Shown: positions 21,227-32,677 of the stretch, piece after piece
Position numbering within the stretch: the stretch's first letter is position 1
Layout of the letters: each line of letters opens with the position of its first letter
Source: Torymus aiolomorphi
Taxonomy: Eukaryota > Arthropoda > Insecta > Hymenoptera > Torymidae
DNA length: 64,000 nucleotides
Reading direction: 5' to 3'
Assembly (NCBI GenBank): GCA_036365515.1
Contig: CM070876.1
Location: forward strand, 124,142,810 to 124,206,809
Notes under the pieces: model-generated
Databases searched by the model: none
The model's input: only the letters and a program-made list of their open reading frames with translations
What the model was told of the DNA's origin: nothing
Translations under genes and position numbers: made by a program

Positions 21227-22985
21227 GTAAAAAATCATTAGAGACGAGTGTAGAAAACAACACTATTGAATTATTTGCTGACTTTTATGCTACTAAACTG
21301 AACTTTATTATTGTTAAATTAAAAGAAAAACTACAACGTAAACTCGAAACCATATATTTCAGAAAATATGAGAAAGAAAGTGAAAAAGATAGATATAAGG
21401 AAGATGTGTGGAGGTTAATGTCCGAGACAATAACACACAGGTTATCGAACCAGCGAAAACTGACGATAGTTGGTGTGTGAATGTTTCGGGCATTGAACTT
21501 CCATCGTACGTTACTGATATATTAAAACTTGGAGAGAAATTCAATTTTAATGAAACATTCAACAACAAATTACTACTGCAATATATTAAGAATTTTGAAA
21601 CTTTTATTGAAAAACACAATAATAAAGCTGATATTCCTAAAATAAGAAGCTCTTTTCTCAACACCATAAAAATTTCATACAATAGAGAATTAGCAAATAA
21701 TTCATACGAAAAAACAAAAAGTTAAAAATAGACCCCAAAAAAACAAGAAAATTTCTAAAACAGAACTCAGATATTCTAATAACTAGAGCTGCTAAAGGGA
21801 ATGCTACAGTGATAATCAAAAAATCATGTTACGTAGAAAAGCCGATACACTATTTAACGATCAAAAATATTATGAAAAAATAAAATCAAATCCTTTATCA
21901 AGCCTAGAAAGGAAAACAAATGATATAGTGAAATGGCTCAATAAAATAAATTTTAGTGGTACTAAGAAACAACTACTCCCGGTTCTTCAAAAATTCAGTA
22001 TATCAAAAGCGTATGGTCTTATTAAAATACATAAAGCAGGTTTTCCAGTCAGACCCATAATATTCACAGTGAACTCTCCTACTTACTACGTTTCAAAGTT
22101 TTTTGCTCAATTCCTACAAAATAATTTAAAAACCCCGTCATCACATGTAGATAATAGTTTAAAACTAAAAGAAAAACTTAAAAAAATATCAAAATACCAC
22201 ATAATTATGAAATAGTGAGTTTCGATGTCGTAAGTCTTTTTACAAATGTCCCTGAATACCTAGTATATGAAGCGATAGAAAGAAGGTGGCATCAAATATA
22301 TAATAGAATAAATATGTCCTGTACCGAATTTCTTAAAGTAAGTAAATTCATCCTAAACAATGATTATTTTAAATTTAATGGCAATTTTTATAGACAGACA
22401 TTCGGATCCTCTATGGGAAATCCGTTAAGTCCTATACTACCTAACATAGTTATGGAAGATTTAGAAAACGCATGTATCAATAAACTTCAAGAAAAACCGC
22501 TATTTTATTACCGTTATGTGGATGATATTGTTCTTTGTATACCGAAAAATAATATACGCGATACATTACAAATTTTCAACTCTTATGACACAAACTTACA
22601 ATTCACTGTTGAACATTCCGAAAATAATAGCAATAGTTTTTTGGACATAAAAATTATAATAAACGATGAAAGCAATATAATAACTAATTGGTATCGAAAA
22701 CCTACCTTTTCAGGAAGATATCTCAATTTCAATTCGCATCACCCGACAAGCAACAAAATAGCTATTATATACTGTCTCCTCGATAGAGCAATAAAATTAT
22801 CGCACAATAGATTTCACAAAGAAAATATAGATTTTATCAAATATGTTTTAAAAAACAATAATTATCCACATAATTTAGTTGATCACCGCATAAAGAAACG
22901 CTTAAAAATGCTACAAATTTCAGATAATAGCCCCAAACAACAAAAAACCTACGATGGGATTATATGTTTACCATTTGTTAATTAG
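21227..22985 (+). pseudogene. Penelope-like reverse transcriptase domain
   Basis: Reading resumes with KSLETSVENNTIELFADFYA, then shifts frame near 21420, 21725, 21826 and 22215. RT motifs are clear: YGLIKIHKAGFPVRPI (fingers), SFDVVSLFTNVP (motif A Asp), FGSSMGNPLSPILPNI (motif B) and FYYRYVDDIVLCI (YVDD, motif C). A thumb region with NWYRKPTFSGRYLNFNSHHP follows, typical of Penelope polymerases, which are related to telomerase RT. The enzyme copies element RNA primed at a nick. This copy cannot make a full protein. Confidence 0.9.
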
Positions 22986-23441
22986 TTAGAATGTTTTACA
23001 AAAAATTTTTTTTAAAAACTTAACATTAATGTTGTGTTTAGTACCATAAATAAACTAAGTAATGTAATAGTATTAGGGAAAGATAAAGAAGAAAAATGTA
23101 ATAAAAACAATGTGGTGTATAAAATCAATTGTAAAAATTGCGAAGCAACGTATGTGGGACAGACAGGTAGACGATTAAATGTACGAATAAAAGAACATAG
23201 AAAAAAATATCTTGACAAAGATGATAAATCTTCCTTATTTGCGCACATTGAAAATAACAATCATACAATAGATTTTGATAATATTAAAATCTTAGATACA
23301 GAAATAAATAACGGAAAAAGACTTTTTTCAAGAGCATTCTTCATTCATCAACAAAAAAATTATATAAATAAACAATTTAAAATCAATAAACTAGCGAAAG
23401 AATATAATATATTAATTAATAACTGCGAAATGTTAGCTTAA
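22986..23441 (+). pseudogene. Penelope-like GIY-YIG endonuclease domain
   Basis: After a stop at 22983-22985 a frame from 23034 reads VYKINCKNCEATYVGQTGRR and then RIKEHRKKY, with an SSLFAHI...HTIDFDN block. VY...YVGQT with the following Arg and the INCKNC cysteines is the Penelope variant of GIY-YIG, the nuclease that nicks the target. It ends at TAA 23439-23441 and runs into the terminal repeat. Confidence 0.9.
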
Positions 23442-23986
23442 TATAACTCTTACTATGTACATAAACTTTGTAAAGTCGAACGGGTATATTAGGAGAGCAC
23501 GTTGGGTGAGCATATAATATCCATCACAATATTCGTGTATGTTTTGAGAATCGTGTCATTAGGATGACTTCCACTATGACGTGCTCTCCTGATAACTCGC
23601 CTCGGTTCCGAATCGTTCAGCGCTATCCCTACCTGTCTCACATCGTTTTATATACTCGTATACACAAACAATATACACACACAATTACAGTATATTAGTA
23701 TATATAGACCGTTTGCCGTAAAGAAAAAGCATTGACGAAACGGACAGTATCCCGTTATCATTACATCCCGACGTAATGTAAGTGTACCTTGTTATACATA
23801 ACTTGTTTAGAGTTTGCGAATTGTGATAAATAATTAAGTTATTAGTTTTATTAAATATGTAATATAAATTATTTATTATTGGAATTGATTGTAAAAACTA
23901 CGGTTTTTTTGAAAAAAATGTAAATCTTACGTTCAAAATACTGTATAAATTTTTTATGTAAATGATTTGTGTTAAATATATAGTAC

Positions 23987-24021
23987 CTGAAGAGGGACAC
24001 GACAAAAGTGTCCGAAACGTC
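23987..24021 (+). ncRNA. Penelope hammerhead-like motif, right terminal repeat
   Basis: CTGAAGA, a stem GGACAC/GTGTCC closed by GACAAAA, then GAAAC followed by GTC. The CUGANGA and GAAA cores with ACGU as a minimal palindromic stem III match the type I-like hammerheads described in Penelope-like elements, which tend to act as dimers. The flanks give only a weak stem I, so activity is uncertain. Confidence 0.55.
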
Positions 24022-24094
24022 GGTTAAGAATAAATGGTGCTCATTTATTTAAACATTTCCTGGTAGACAACTGGCCATCGGATTCAAGACACAC

Positions 24095-24108
24095 ATGTAA
24101 TTCTAGGA
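24095..24108. repeat. Right 14-bp TSD of the Penelope insertion
   Basis: ATGTAATTCTAGGA, identical to 17348-17361. Confidence 0.9.
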
Positions 24109-25190
24109 ATAAAAACTCTATTACCTACTTTTTCTCCAGTTAATATTTCCGCTTCAATATTATATTTAATTAATTTGGTTATTTTAAGTATAGTACCGTT
24201 ACACAAACCTTCGTGTATCCTCAAATTTCTAATTAACATATCAATAGCATGAACTTTTAAATCTAATTTATGAGGTGGCAAACCTTCATAAATATTGTTT
24301 AATGTTTCTATTGGAAAAAGTATATGAATGTTGTTATCACTTTGATCAACACCTTTATGAGTCGCATAATCTGTCCTATAATAAGTCTTTTTATCACCAT
24401 TTAATAACATTAAAATTTTTTCATTCATAAATTTAATTTCTTCATTATGAGGTGCTAAAATAACACTATCATAATAATTTATTTTATTAATATTTTTATA
24501 AATTTGTAAGCAAACATCATTAGTTCTCCAATTATTAGGTATTATAAAAATATTTGTATTACCGTCTTCAATTTGTTATAATAATTTCGAGAATTCATTA
24601 TTCTGAGAACGAATATTGTGTTTTAATTTGAAAATTTTAAATAAAGGCCAAAGTTCAGAATATTTAATAGTGTCTTCAATTATAGCGCTTCTAAATCCGT
24701 GTTTCATTACTGTGATTATTTGTGAAAATCACCTCCTAAAATTATTAATTTTCTCCCAAAAGATAAACCGTTTGTACATAAATCGCTTAAAGATCTGTCA
24801 ATAATTTCTAAAGCATTTTTGGGTATTATAGATGCTTCATCCCAGATTATGACTTCCGTTTCTCTTCATTTCTTTTTATCTGATTCTAATTAAAAAAAAA
24901 ATATTTTCCATACTATTTAAATCTAATGGCAATCTAAAGGTTCTGTGGGTAGTCATTCCTTTGGGTAAGAGAATAGACGCTATACCAGTGCAAGCCATTG
25001 ATATAATATTTTTTCCTTTTGATAGAAAATAATAAATTAAAGTTTTATATACAAATGTTTCACTCGAACCTCCAGGACCATCTATAAAATTGATTTTATT
25101 TATATTTTTTATAAGTTGTTTGAAAATAAATTTTTGATCTTCATTTAATTTTGTAAACATATCTTCGAATATTTCCTTACTAATTAGGTT
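24109..25190 (-). pseudogene. Helitron PIF1-like helicase, main piece
   Basis: On minus the frame starts MFTKLNEDQKFIFKQLI, then a Walker A region IDGPGGSSETFVYKTLIYY, in which the usual GSGKT is GSSET, so ATP binding is probably lost. ACTGIASILLPKGMTTH follows. After a decayed stretch (24430-24875), motifs near 24428-24109 read TYYRTDYATHKGVDQSD, FPIETLNNIYEGLPPH and EGLCNGTILKI, ending VFIPRIT at the Penelope insertion. The rest is at 17070-17361. The Rep domain expected upstream is not seen; homology begins at about 25190. Confidence 0.85.
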
Positions 25191-26380
25191 ATGTCAAGAG
25201 GATACTGTACCGCTAACAGTCCACACGAACATATAACGAATTTAATATTGTTTATGCCTAGGGCAAAGCGTTCCTGTAGATGGCAAAGCGCCGTCGATTT
25301 GATGTTTCTGGAACTCCTGCTACTTTTTTGAACGTCTGCTGCTCCTTCGCAGTGTCCTCGCAGAATATAGCGCGTGTTTACATTTAAATGTTGCAAATGT
25401 TCACTATTTAAGGAGGTTCGATACCAAAATGAATAATATAAGATCATTCCAAAAATTTAGTATGTTGTTCTTTGATTGATTTTCTATAAGTGTGGGGATT
25501 TTCATATCGTTTGTCAAATCGGTTATGAAATTATTGAACTTAAAAGATCAACTCTTATACACGGGTTCTTATGGAAGTACCTTTACTAAAACACAAAACA
25601 CTTAGGAGGCGATTCTTTACAAAATATAAGAATGATCCAAAAAACTATTCGCAATATAGCAAATATACAGGAGAATGTTTGTACGAAGTCGATTCGTACG
25701 TTTATAGACCTCGATACTGAGTACTGCGGCAAAACAAAAAATGATCGAGTTAGTCGACTGCGAGAGGAGGTGCGCGGTGAGTGGGGAAACCTTCCTCCTT
25801 CCCCGCACGCTGAGAAGTATCTATCCTCCTTAAGCAAAAATAAAAGAAAAATTAATCAAAAGATACAGGCTTTTTATTTGCCCGCTATAACGAAGACTTC
25901 GTTAAAAAAAATCCCCCTTCTAATAATATGAAAAAATACAATTCCTTTTTTCGTACTTAGTCTTAACTACTTGGAATTACACACGTAGGTCACTAATGAC
26001 ATAACGAATGTCATATCCAAATTTCAGAGCATTTTATCGTTTGGCTTATAAGTAATTGCTGTGTAAAGTTACACGGATTACATCGGATATACATATATCT
26101 ATATATATCGAAATTGTTGCGTTATGTATCTGTTTACAACAATATCTAAGCAACGAAATTCAAATCAGACTTTGAATTTTATGTACACATAGAATATATA
26201 ATAAGGAATGTTTTCACGCTAGAATGAAGTAGATTCATCGTTTCATTATTAAAATAGAGCGTCTTAAAAATATCGCTTTCGCAGACTTGATATGTTTCAA
26301 GGGTTATGTACGCCCAGCGTGCACTCTCTATCTCTCTCACTCAAAGCTGTCTGTCTCTCTCTTATCCAGGGAACCACGTT
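25191..26380. other. Intergenic DNA, nothing recognised
   Basis: Mixed-composition DNA with short frames on both strands that carry no known motif. A GC-richer patch at 25740-25830 (GAGGAGGTGCGCGGTGAGTG) and an AT-rich remainder. I cannot assign a feature. Confidence 0.4.
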
Positions 26381-26389
26381 AAGTCACAG

Positions 26390-26960
26390 GGACGCGAAAG
26401 GACACGGAGGAACACGGGGGGATAGTTTTCATTTTGCGGAGGGACAACGCAGAGGGACGGTCCTGAGGGATGCAGAGGATCGCGGAGGAATAGTTTTCAT
26501 TTTGCAGTTTTCAATGCGGAGGGACAATGCGGAGGGACAAGGTAGACCCCAAATAACGCAAAAAAACAGTGAATTACGTTATTTTGTGGAGGGGACTTTG
26601 CGGAGGGACGCGGCGGGATGCGGAAGGATGCGGCGGGACGCGGAGGGATGCAGAGGGATGCGGAGGGACGCGGAGGAATGCGGAGGGACGCGGAGGGTTA
26701 GCATCTTAATTGAGCTTACAACTATATAGTAGGTATATATATCTACCTATATTATATAGATGTTAGTGTTGTTTTTGAACATCAGCCCCTCCCTCAACCC
26801 CCCTCATCCCCCTCCCCCCTCAGCCCACCTCAAAATAACGTAAAAATCAGCGTATTTCTATGAGTTTTTTATATTAAAATAGCCTCTGAGCCCACCCCCT
26901 CGTCGCTCCTCCTCTTACCCCCCCTCATATTCATTGTTTTCTTTAATCGTATTTATCATC
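26390..26960. repeat. G-rich GGGA(C/T)GCGGA minisatellite and C-rich counterpart
   Basis: Units such as GGGACGCGGA and GGGATGCGGA repeat from about 26390 to 26700. A C-rich block (26785-26840 and 26885-26935) follows, with AAAATAACGTAAAAATC between. The same AAAATAACGTAAAAAT word sits between C-rich blocks at 59340, so this is probably a diverged relative of the foldback at 59257-59996. Confidence 0.6.
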
Positions 26961-27490
26961 TCGGTATACATGCGACAAAGATCTTTTTTTCTCACACCAC
27001 GCGTAAAGTATTGTGTTTTCACATTGACGCCAGGGAGTCTCGCTTCGCTCGGGCCGTAAATAATTATAAACGGCACTAATCATCGGAAAAAAGATAGACA
27101 TACGAGCGTAGGCTTCGCAGTTTCTAGGAATGAGGTTATGTGACGTTTTCGACCCTGAAATTAAAGATTAAGCACAAATAACTTTCTGTAAGGTATATGG
27201 GAAAATTGTATATTGTCTCCAAACAATGAGGACCATTGATCTTTTTTCTTAACACAAATAAGTCTATTTTTCCACGCCACCCAAGAGGTAGATAGATAGG
27301 CGCGCTTTTTTATAGAGGTTTCCCTTTTTTTACTATCTTTGAATTCATTTTCCATTAAATATTTCATTGTTTCTTCATAATAAAAAGTTAGTAAAAAATG
27401 GCCTATTCCTCTGTTAAAAAAAAAAATGTAAAATTTTCAAGTATTACTTTGATCTATTAAATAAACATATGTTATATTTTTAATCATTTT
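26961..27490. other. AT-rich DNA, nothing recognised
   Basis: No motif-bearing frame. A minus frame at 27161-27367 is lysine-rich and resembles nothing that I know. Confidence 0.4.
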
Positions 27491-27499
27491 TATAGTTAT

Positions 27500-27844
27500 T
27501 TAATTAACATAAATTTTAAGTTTGAAAGTCGTTCAAAGCTTTTGAACTTCATATTCATTTCAAAGGTCGCTCAAAATATAACGCTAAAAATATTAATTAT
27601 GAAGGTCGCTGAAAGCAGACCAAAACTTAAATCGAAACCGTTGTTCAACTCTGAAAGTAGATCGATTTTGAAGGTTAAGCAAAAGATCAGTTTGTTAATT
27701 TTATAAAGGTTGTTGAAAGTTAACCAATTTTGGAGGTCTGATGGCATACCGATTTTGGAGGTCGCTGGTAGCAGACCAATTTTTGAAAGTTAATCAATTT
27801 TAGAGGTCTAATAGCAGACAGATTTTGAAGGTCGTTGATAGTAG
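27500..27844. repeat. Degenerate minisatellite of GGTCGCTGAAAGCAGACC type
   Basis: Related words (GAAGGTCGCTGAAAGCAGAC, GGAGGTCGCTGGTAGCAGAC, GAGGTCTAATAGCAGACAG, GAAGGTCGTTGATAGTAGA) recur every 35-90 bp up to the start of the Helitron coding DNA, so they may belong to its upstream region. Confidence 0.6.
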
Positions 27845-29440
27845 AATAAAATGTTCAGCAGTATTTTGGAAAGAAGAAAAATATAAGTCTAATTGTTGTA
27901 ATAATGGTACAATAATACTTTCACCTTTAAGTGATTATGATAAAACAATGAAAGAAATGTTATTGCATGATCAAACATTCAGATATTTAATACGATATTA
28001 TAATAATTTATTTTGTTATGCAATGTTTAATGCTAATGTCAAACATGAAAAGAAAAAAGGAATTTATAATTTAAAAATTCAAGGACAAATTTGTCACATT
28101 ACGTCAAACACTTTATTACCTATCGTTAAAGATGAACCTTGTTGTGGACAATTATATATTTATGATAATGTAACAGCACTTGAACGAAGGTTAAAAAAAA
28201 TCAAGACTTAAGTGATCAACATATACGAATATTAATTAAAATATTAAACCGTAATCCATACGCAAAAAATTATAAACATTTATATCAAATATCAAATTTA
28301 AAAAATTACCCAAATTATAAATTGTATTTCGTCCATAAAAATAATAATCAAAAGCATAGATATAATGCTCCTGTAACATCTGAATGTGGAGCAATAATAG
28401 TATCGAAAAATGAAATTCCAGAAAATTACGATGTATGTGTATATCCTAAAAACATTTTCTGATAATGAACAAAAAAATACATATATTAATAAATTATCGC
28501 ATCATATTGATCCTATGGTGTTCCCGATATTATTTCCTTCAGGAGATTTAGGTTGGAATGTTGGTTACACTAAAAGAACAAGCGCTCCAGAAAAGGAACA
28601 TCTTACTATCCTACAATATTATTCATATAGATTAGCTTATCGACCAAATGGTAAATTTAGTCCATTATTATATTGGGGAAGATTAACACAACAATTTTTT
28701 TTACATGCATAAGTTATGATGGAAAGTAATAGAATGAATTTTTTTCGAAATAATCAAAAAAAATTAAGAGTAGAATGTTATCAAGGTTTATTAGATCATG
28801 TAATGAATAATGCTTCTAATATTTTTAATAACTTTGAAAATAAAGAAAGATTAGGAAATATTTTTATACTACTAGCCACTTACATTGGTAATCCGAGATA
28901 TATGCAACAGCATTATCAAATGCAATGGCTATTATGAGAAATACTGGGAGACTTGACTTATTTATAACAGTAACATGTAATCCTAAGTGGCAAGAACTAA
29001 AAGAAGTTTTGCAAAAATTTCCTGTAAGGACTACACCAAATGTTATTCCAAATATAGCAGTTAGATTATTTCATACAAAATTAATGTCATTATTAGATGA
29101 CATAAAAGAAAAGAAAATATATCATATATTTATACAATAAATATAATAATATTTATACGATAAATATATATCTGCAGAAATACCAGACAAAAATGAAGAT
29201 GAAAACTTACAAAAATTAGTAATTAAATATATGCTCCATGGACCGCATGCACATAGTTCTCCTTGTTATATAAAAGATAATAGTATATGTAAAAAAAATT
29301 TTCCTAAATCATTTACAAATTATACAAAATTTAAAAAGAATGGTTATCCAGAATATAAAGGAAGAAATAATACCTCAGAAAATTTTACGTATAAAGCAAA
29401 AAATAACAGTCAATTAATCTCAGTAGATAATTCTATAGTA
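27845..29440 (+). pseudogene. Helitron Rep/helicase ORF, N-terminal and Rep part
   Basis: The Helitron-like N domain is seen as CCNNGTIILSPLSDY, then FRYLIRYYNN and LKIQGQICHITSNTLLP. Frames shift near 28205, 28410 and 28710. Later motifs are IDPMVFPILFPSGDLGWN, LLYWGRLTQQFF (the protein-family GRLFQQ block), NNQKKLRVECYQGL and FITVTCNPKWQEL. At 29231 MLHGPHAHSSPCY and KNFPKSF lie around the catalytic Rep region. The Rep nuclease of Helitrons nicks DNA by Tyr chemistry to start rolling-circle transposition. The frame is cut at 29440 by a gypsy element, and the part expected between Rep and helicase is missing. Confidence 0.85.
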
Positions 29441-29681
29441 TGTAACGGCCTGCGCGTGTACGTGCGCGAGTGTGCATGTATCGGTGTGCGCGAACGAGAC
29501 ATGAGGCGAGTCTCAGCACACCGCGTCGGCACGCACTAATGCCCGAAATGTAAACATCTCTCAACCTTACGCGAAGGACAAGGCCGAGAGATGCTTGCGC
29601 GTGCCGACGAAGCAGCAGGCAGGGAGTATCGTTTCGGCCATTACCGCGAGAATAGCCCGCAGTGAAAGAGAGAGAGAAACC
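29441..29681 (+). repeat. 5' LTR of the gypsy element
   Basis: Starts TGTAACGGCCTGCGCG. It matches the 3' LTR with few substitutions up to GAGAGAGAAACC. After that the 3' copy has GACTGCCGAGAGTGAGA and this copy has AACGTGGGC, so the last bases of this LTR appear to be lost in the internal deletion. Confidence 0.9.
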
Positions 29682-29690
29682 AACGTGGGC
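29680..29690 (+). promoter_or_regulatory. Primer-binding site remnant
   Basis: CCAACGTGGGC fits the 3' part of the TGGCGCCCAACGTGGGGC class. The first bases are gone, probably by a deletion that used the shared CC. Pol coding DNA begins within about 10 bp. Confidence 0.55.
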
Positions 29691-32644
29691 GAGCCACCAC
29701 ATCGAAGTGGGGAGTGCACGCCCCGTAAAGCAGCGTTATTACCCGGTGTCCAAGAAGCTCGAAGAAGATATGCACCGCCAGGTGATCGAGATGCTCGAAT
29801 CAGGGGTAATCGAGCCCTCTACGAGCGCGTGGTCGAGCCCTGTCGTCATGATACGGAAAAGCAATGACAAGTACCGTTTCTGCATCGATTTCCGTAAATT
29901 GAACACGGTTTCGAAGGCAGATGCGTACCCGCTGCCGTACATGGACGCAATATTGCGCAAGTTGAAGAGCGCGAAGTACATCTCGACACTCGTCCTAAGC
30001 TCGGCGTATCACCAGATTCCACTGACGCCGGAATCAAAGGAGCTGACGGCATTCACAGTGCCCGGATTGGGCCTGTATCAGTTCACGAGGATGCCGTACG
30101 GCCTATCTCAGGCCGGAGCGACGTTTCAACGCCTTGTGGACAAAGTCATCGGCCCCGAGCTTGAGCCGTACGACTTCTCGTACCTCGATGATATCATCAT
30201 CGCGACAGAGACGTATGAGGAACACCTGAAATGGCTCGAGCACGTGCTAAAGCGCGTCAAAGAGGCCGGGTTGACGATCAACCGCGAGAAAAGTGTGTTT
30301 GGCAAGACTGAAGTCAAATACCTCGGTGTGCTCGTCAACCGGGACGGATTCCGGCCGGATCCTGATAAGATCGAGCCGATGATAAATTTTCCGGTACCAA
30401 AGAACTTGAAGCAACTACGCCGCTTCATGGGAATGGCATCTTGGTACCGAAAGTTCTTGAAAGACTTTGCCACGATAGCCGAACCGCTCACAGCGTTAAC
30501 GAAGAAGGATCGACGATATGAATGGGGCGATGCACAGCAAGAGGCTTTCGAAAAGATAAAAGCCTTGGTGTCCTCGGCTTCTGTCCTCGCCAGACCCTCA
30601 TTCGATGTTCAGTTCGTCGTACAGACAGACGCGAGCGACACCGGCATCGGCGCGGTGTTGTTGCAAGTAATCGAGGGACAGGAACAAGTCCTCGAATTCG
30701 CCAGCCGAACACTTTCGCCAGCGGAGCGCAATTACAGTGTCACGGAGCGCGAATGCCTAGCGGTGATCTGGGCGATTAAGAAGTTCCGCGCGTACAACGA
30801 AGGATATCACTTCTTGGTGGTAACAGACCATAGCAGCTTGCGATGGCTGCACAGCCTGCACAGCCCCACAGGAAGACTGGCGAGATGGGCTCTCGAGCTG
30901 CAGGGACACTCCTTCGATGTGGAACATCGAAAGGGCGCGCTGAACCACGTGCCCGACGCGCTTTCGCGCATGTACGAGGAAGAAGACGACCTCGAGGTGT
31001 ACGCGAGCACGTGGTCCGACGGTACCAAAGATGAGTGGTACCGAACCTGGCTGGACGAAGTGACACGCGACCCCTCAACCCATTCCAGGTGGAAAGTGGT
31101 AGGGGGTCGATTATTCTACTTTCCCGCAGATGAGATAGTAGAGGCGGCGGTCGCCGACGACGAGGCATGGAAACTCGTCGTGCCTCAGGAGCATCGTCGC
31201 GAAGTGCTTCGCGAATCACACGATGATCCGACCGCCGGGCACCAAGGTCAAGAAAAAACGTACGAGCGCGCAGCCAGGTTATATTACTGGCCAAAAATGT
31301 ACCATACAGTGAGGAAGTACGTGAAACATTGCCAAGTGTGCCAGCAGACAAAGGCGGAGCAAAGACCGCCAGCGGGTCTGATGGGACAGCGAGTTATCGA
31401 CGGGCCGTGGCAAGTAGTTGCGGGAGATATAACCGGCCCGTTCGTAAGAAGTAAACTCGGGTATGAGTATATCTTGGTGTTCCAAGACCTCTTTACTCGC
31501 TGGGTGGAGTGCGTGCCCATACGCAAAGCGAATGCGAAGACCATCTTGAAAGAGTTCAAGGAGAGAGTGATTCTTCGATTCGTCACTCCGGAGGTATTCT
31601 TGTCCGATAACGGCACAGAATTCAAGAATAAAGTCGTGGACGAATACCTCGCCGGCCGGCGTCCATCACTCGACTACCCCGCCGTATCACCCTCAGGCAA
31701 ACCCTGTAGAGAGGGTAAATCGAACGTTGAAGACTCGATTGGTCGCGTTCGTCGAGGAATCTCACGCCGAGTGGGATCAGAAGCTGCCGGAGTTGATGTT
31801 CTCGTTGAACAACTCCGTGCACGCTTCAACCGGCGTGAGCCCGGCCGCCCTCAATTACGGCAGGCAGCCGCTTCCTCCAGCTACAGCTCGCCGCAAGCAA
31901 GAGCGCGAGCCCCTTGAGCAACAAGAGCGCGAGGCGGTGAATACGTGGGCGGAGCGCCTGCATGATATGGACAGTCTGCGAAAAAGGGCTGCCGCACAAA
32001 ATGCCGACGAGCATCAGAGACAAGCGGCTTACTACAACGCTCGTCGGAGACAAGTATCCTACGGGGTAGGAGTCCTCGTCTTGAAAAGGAACAGAGTCCT
32101 TTCCTCGGCAGCGCAAGGGATATCGGCGAAGTTAGCGTCGAAGTACGCCGATCCGCTGAAGGTGACCGAGATAACAGGCTCCAATACGGTAAGAGTAAGA
32201 GACGAGAAGGATGCGAGCGAGGAGATCCTGCATGTTTCTCACCTCAAGCCTTACGACGAAGAAAGCAACGACGAAACGGGCGAAGAAGTCGACAACGTCG
32301 AGGATCCGCAACCGCCGAGGGAAGACGTAAGCGTCCCGGTGATGAGCGACCCACCGGAGGCCGGCGAAGCGCCGCCGAGCGATGCGCATCCCGTCGAAAA
32401 ACGTCCTCGGGGACGTCCGCGTAAAACGGTTCGCGTCGTGGTTCGCGCAGTTCCCGGTAAAACGTGCGCGACAACGAAGGTGAACCCCGGGACGGGAAAA
32501 CCCCGGGGTCGACCGAAAGGTTCCGCGAAGCGACAGGAACTGAGGTCAGACCTAGATGCCTCGCCGCGGTTGACTCGCGCACAGCGGCGTGCGAGAGCGT
32601 TAGACAAGAGCAGGAGTTCGGGAGTTGCTAGCGACTCCGTCTAA
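29691..32644 (+). pseudogene. pol: Gypsy Pol: RT, RNase H, integrase with AT-hook tail
   Basis: The first frame begins in RT (HIEVGSARPVKQRYYP) and shows FCIDFRKLN, FSYLDDIIIAT (YLDD), RNase H FVVQTDASDTGIGAVL and the RTLSPAERNYSVTERE block, the integrase HHCC domain (AGHQGQEKTY, HCQVCQQTK), VAGDITGPF (Asp) and FLSDNGTEF (Asp). A frame change in the GC run at 31651-31660 moves the Glu-bearing end of the core to the next frame, which runs to 32644. The tail has two AT-hooks (RPRGRPRKT and KPRGRPKGS, about 32400 and 32500) in place of a chromodomain. RT copies the RNA, integrase inserts the cDNA, and AT-hooks would favour AT-rich DNA. Protease is absent. Confidence 0.9.
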
Positions 32645-32662
32645 TGCACCTTTTCGCTCGGG

Positions 32663-32677
32663 CTCTTTTTGTTACAG
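32663..32677 (+). promoter_or_regulatory. Possible splice acceptor before the third ORF
   Basis: A pyrimidine run ending CTCTTTTTGTTACAG abuts the ATG at 32678. A 3' splice site at this place would allow a spliced subgenomic mRNA for the downstream ORF, as for env-like genes in insect gypsy elements. No donor has been identified. Confidence 0.4.

Larger units (their letters stand above)
17362..24094 (+). mobile_element. Penelope-like retroelement insertion, inverted left arm plus main copy
   Basis: The insertion consists of an inverted fragment (17362-18620) followed by a plus-strand copy (from about 18621) with an N-terminal domain, RT, GIY-YIG endonuclease and a 3' terminal repeat ending at 24094. 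It splits a Helitron helicase and has a 14-bp TSD. Partly inverted, LTR-like terminal repeats are characteristic of Penelope-like elements. The main copy is itself interrupted by a 2.0-kb ribozyme array at 19213-21214 and has several frameshifts. Confidence 0.9.

Noticed and set aside
30126..31485. Antisense frames opposite the gypsy Pol gene
   Set aside because: They are shadows of the GC-rich Pol frame; only the plus frame has RT, RNase H and integrase motifs.
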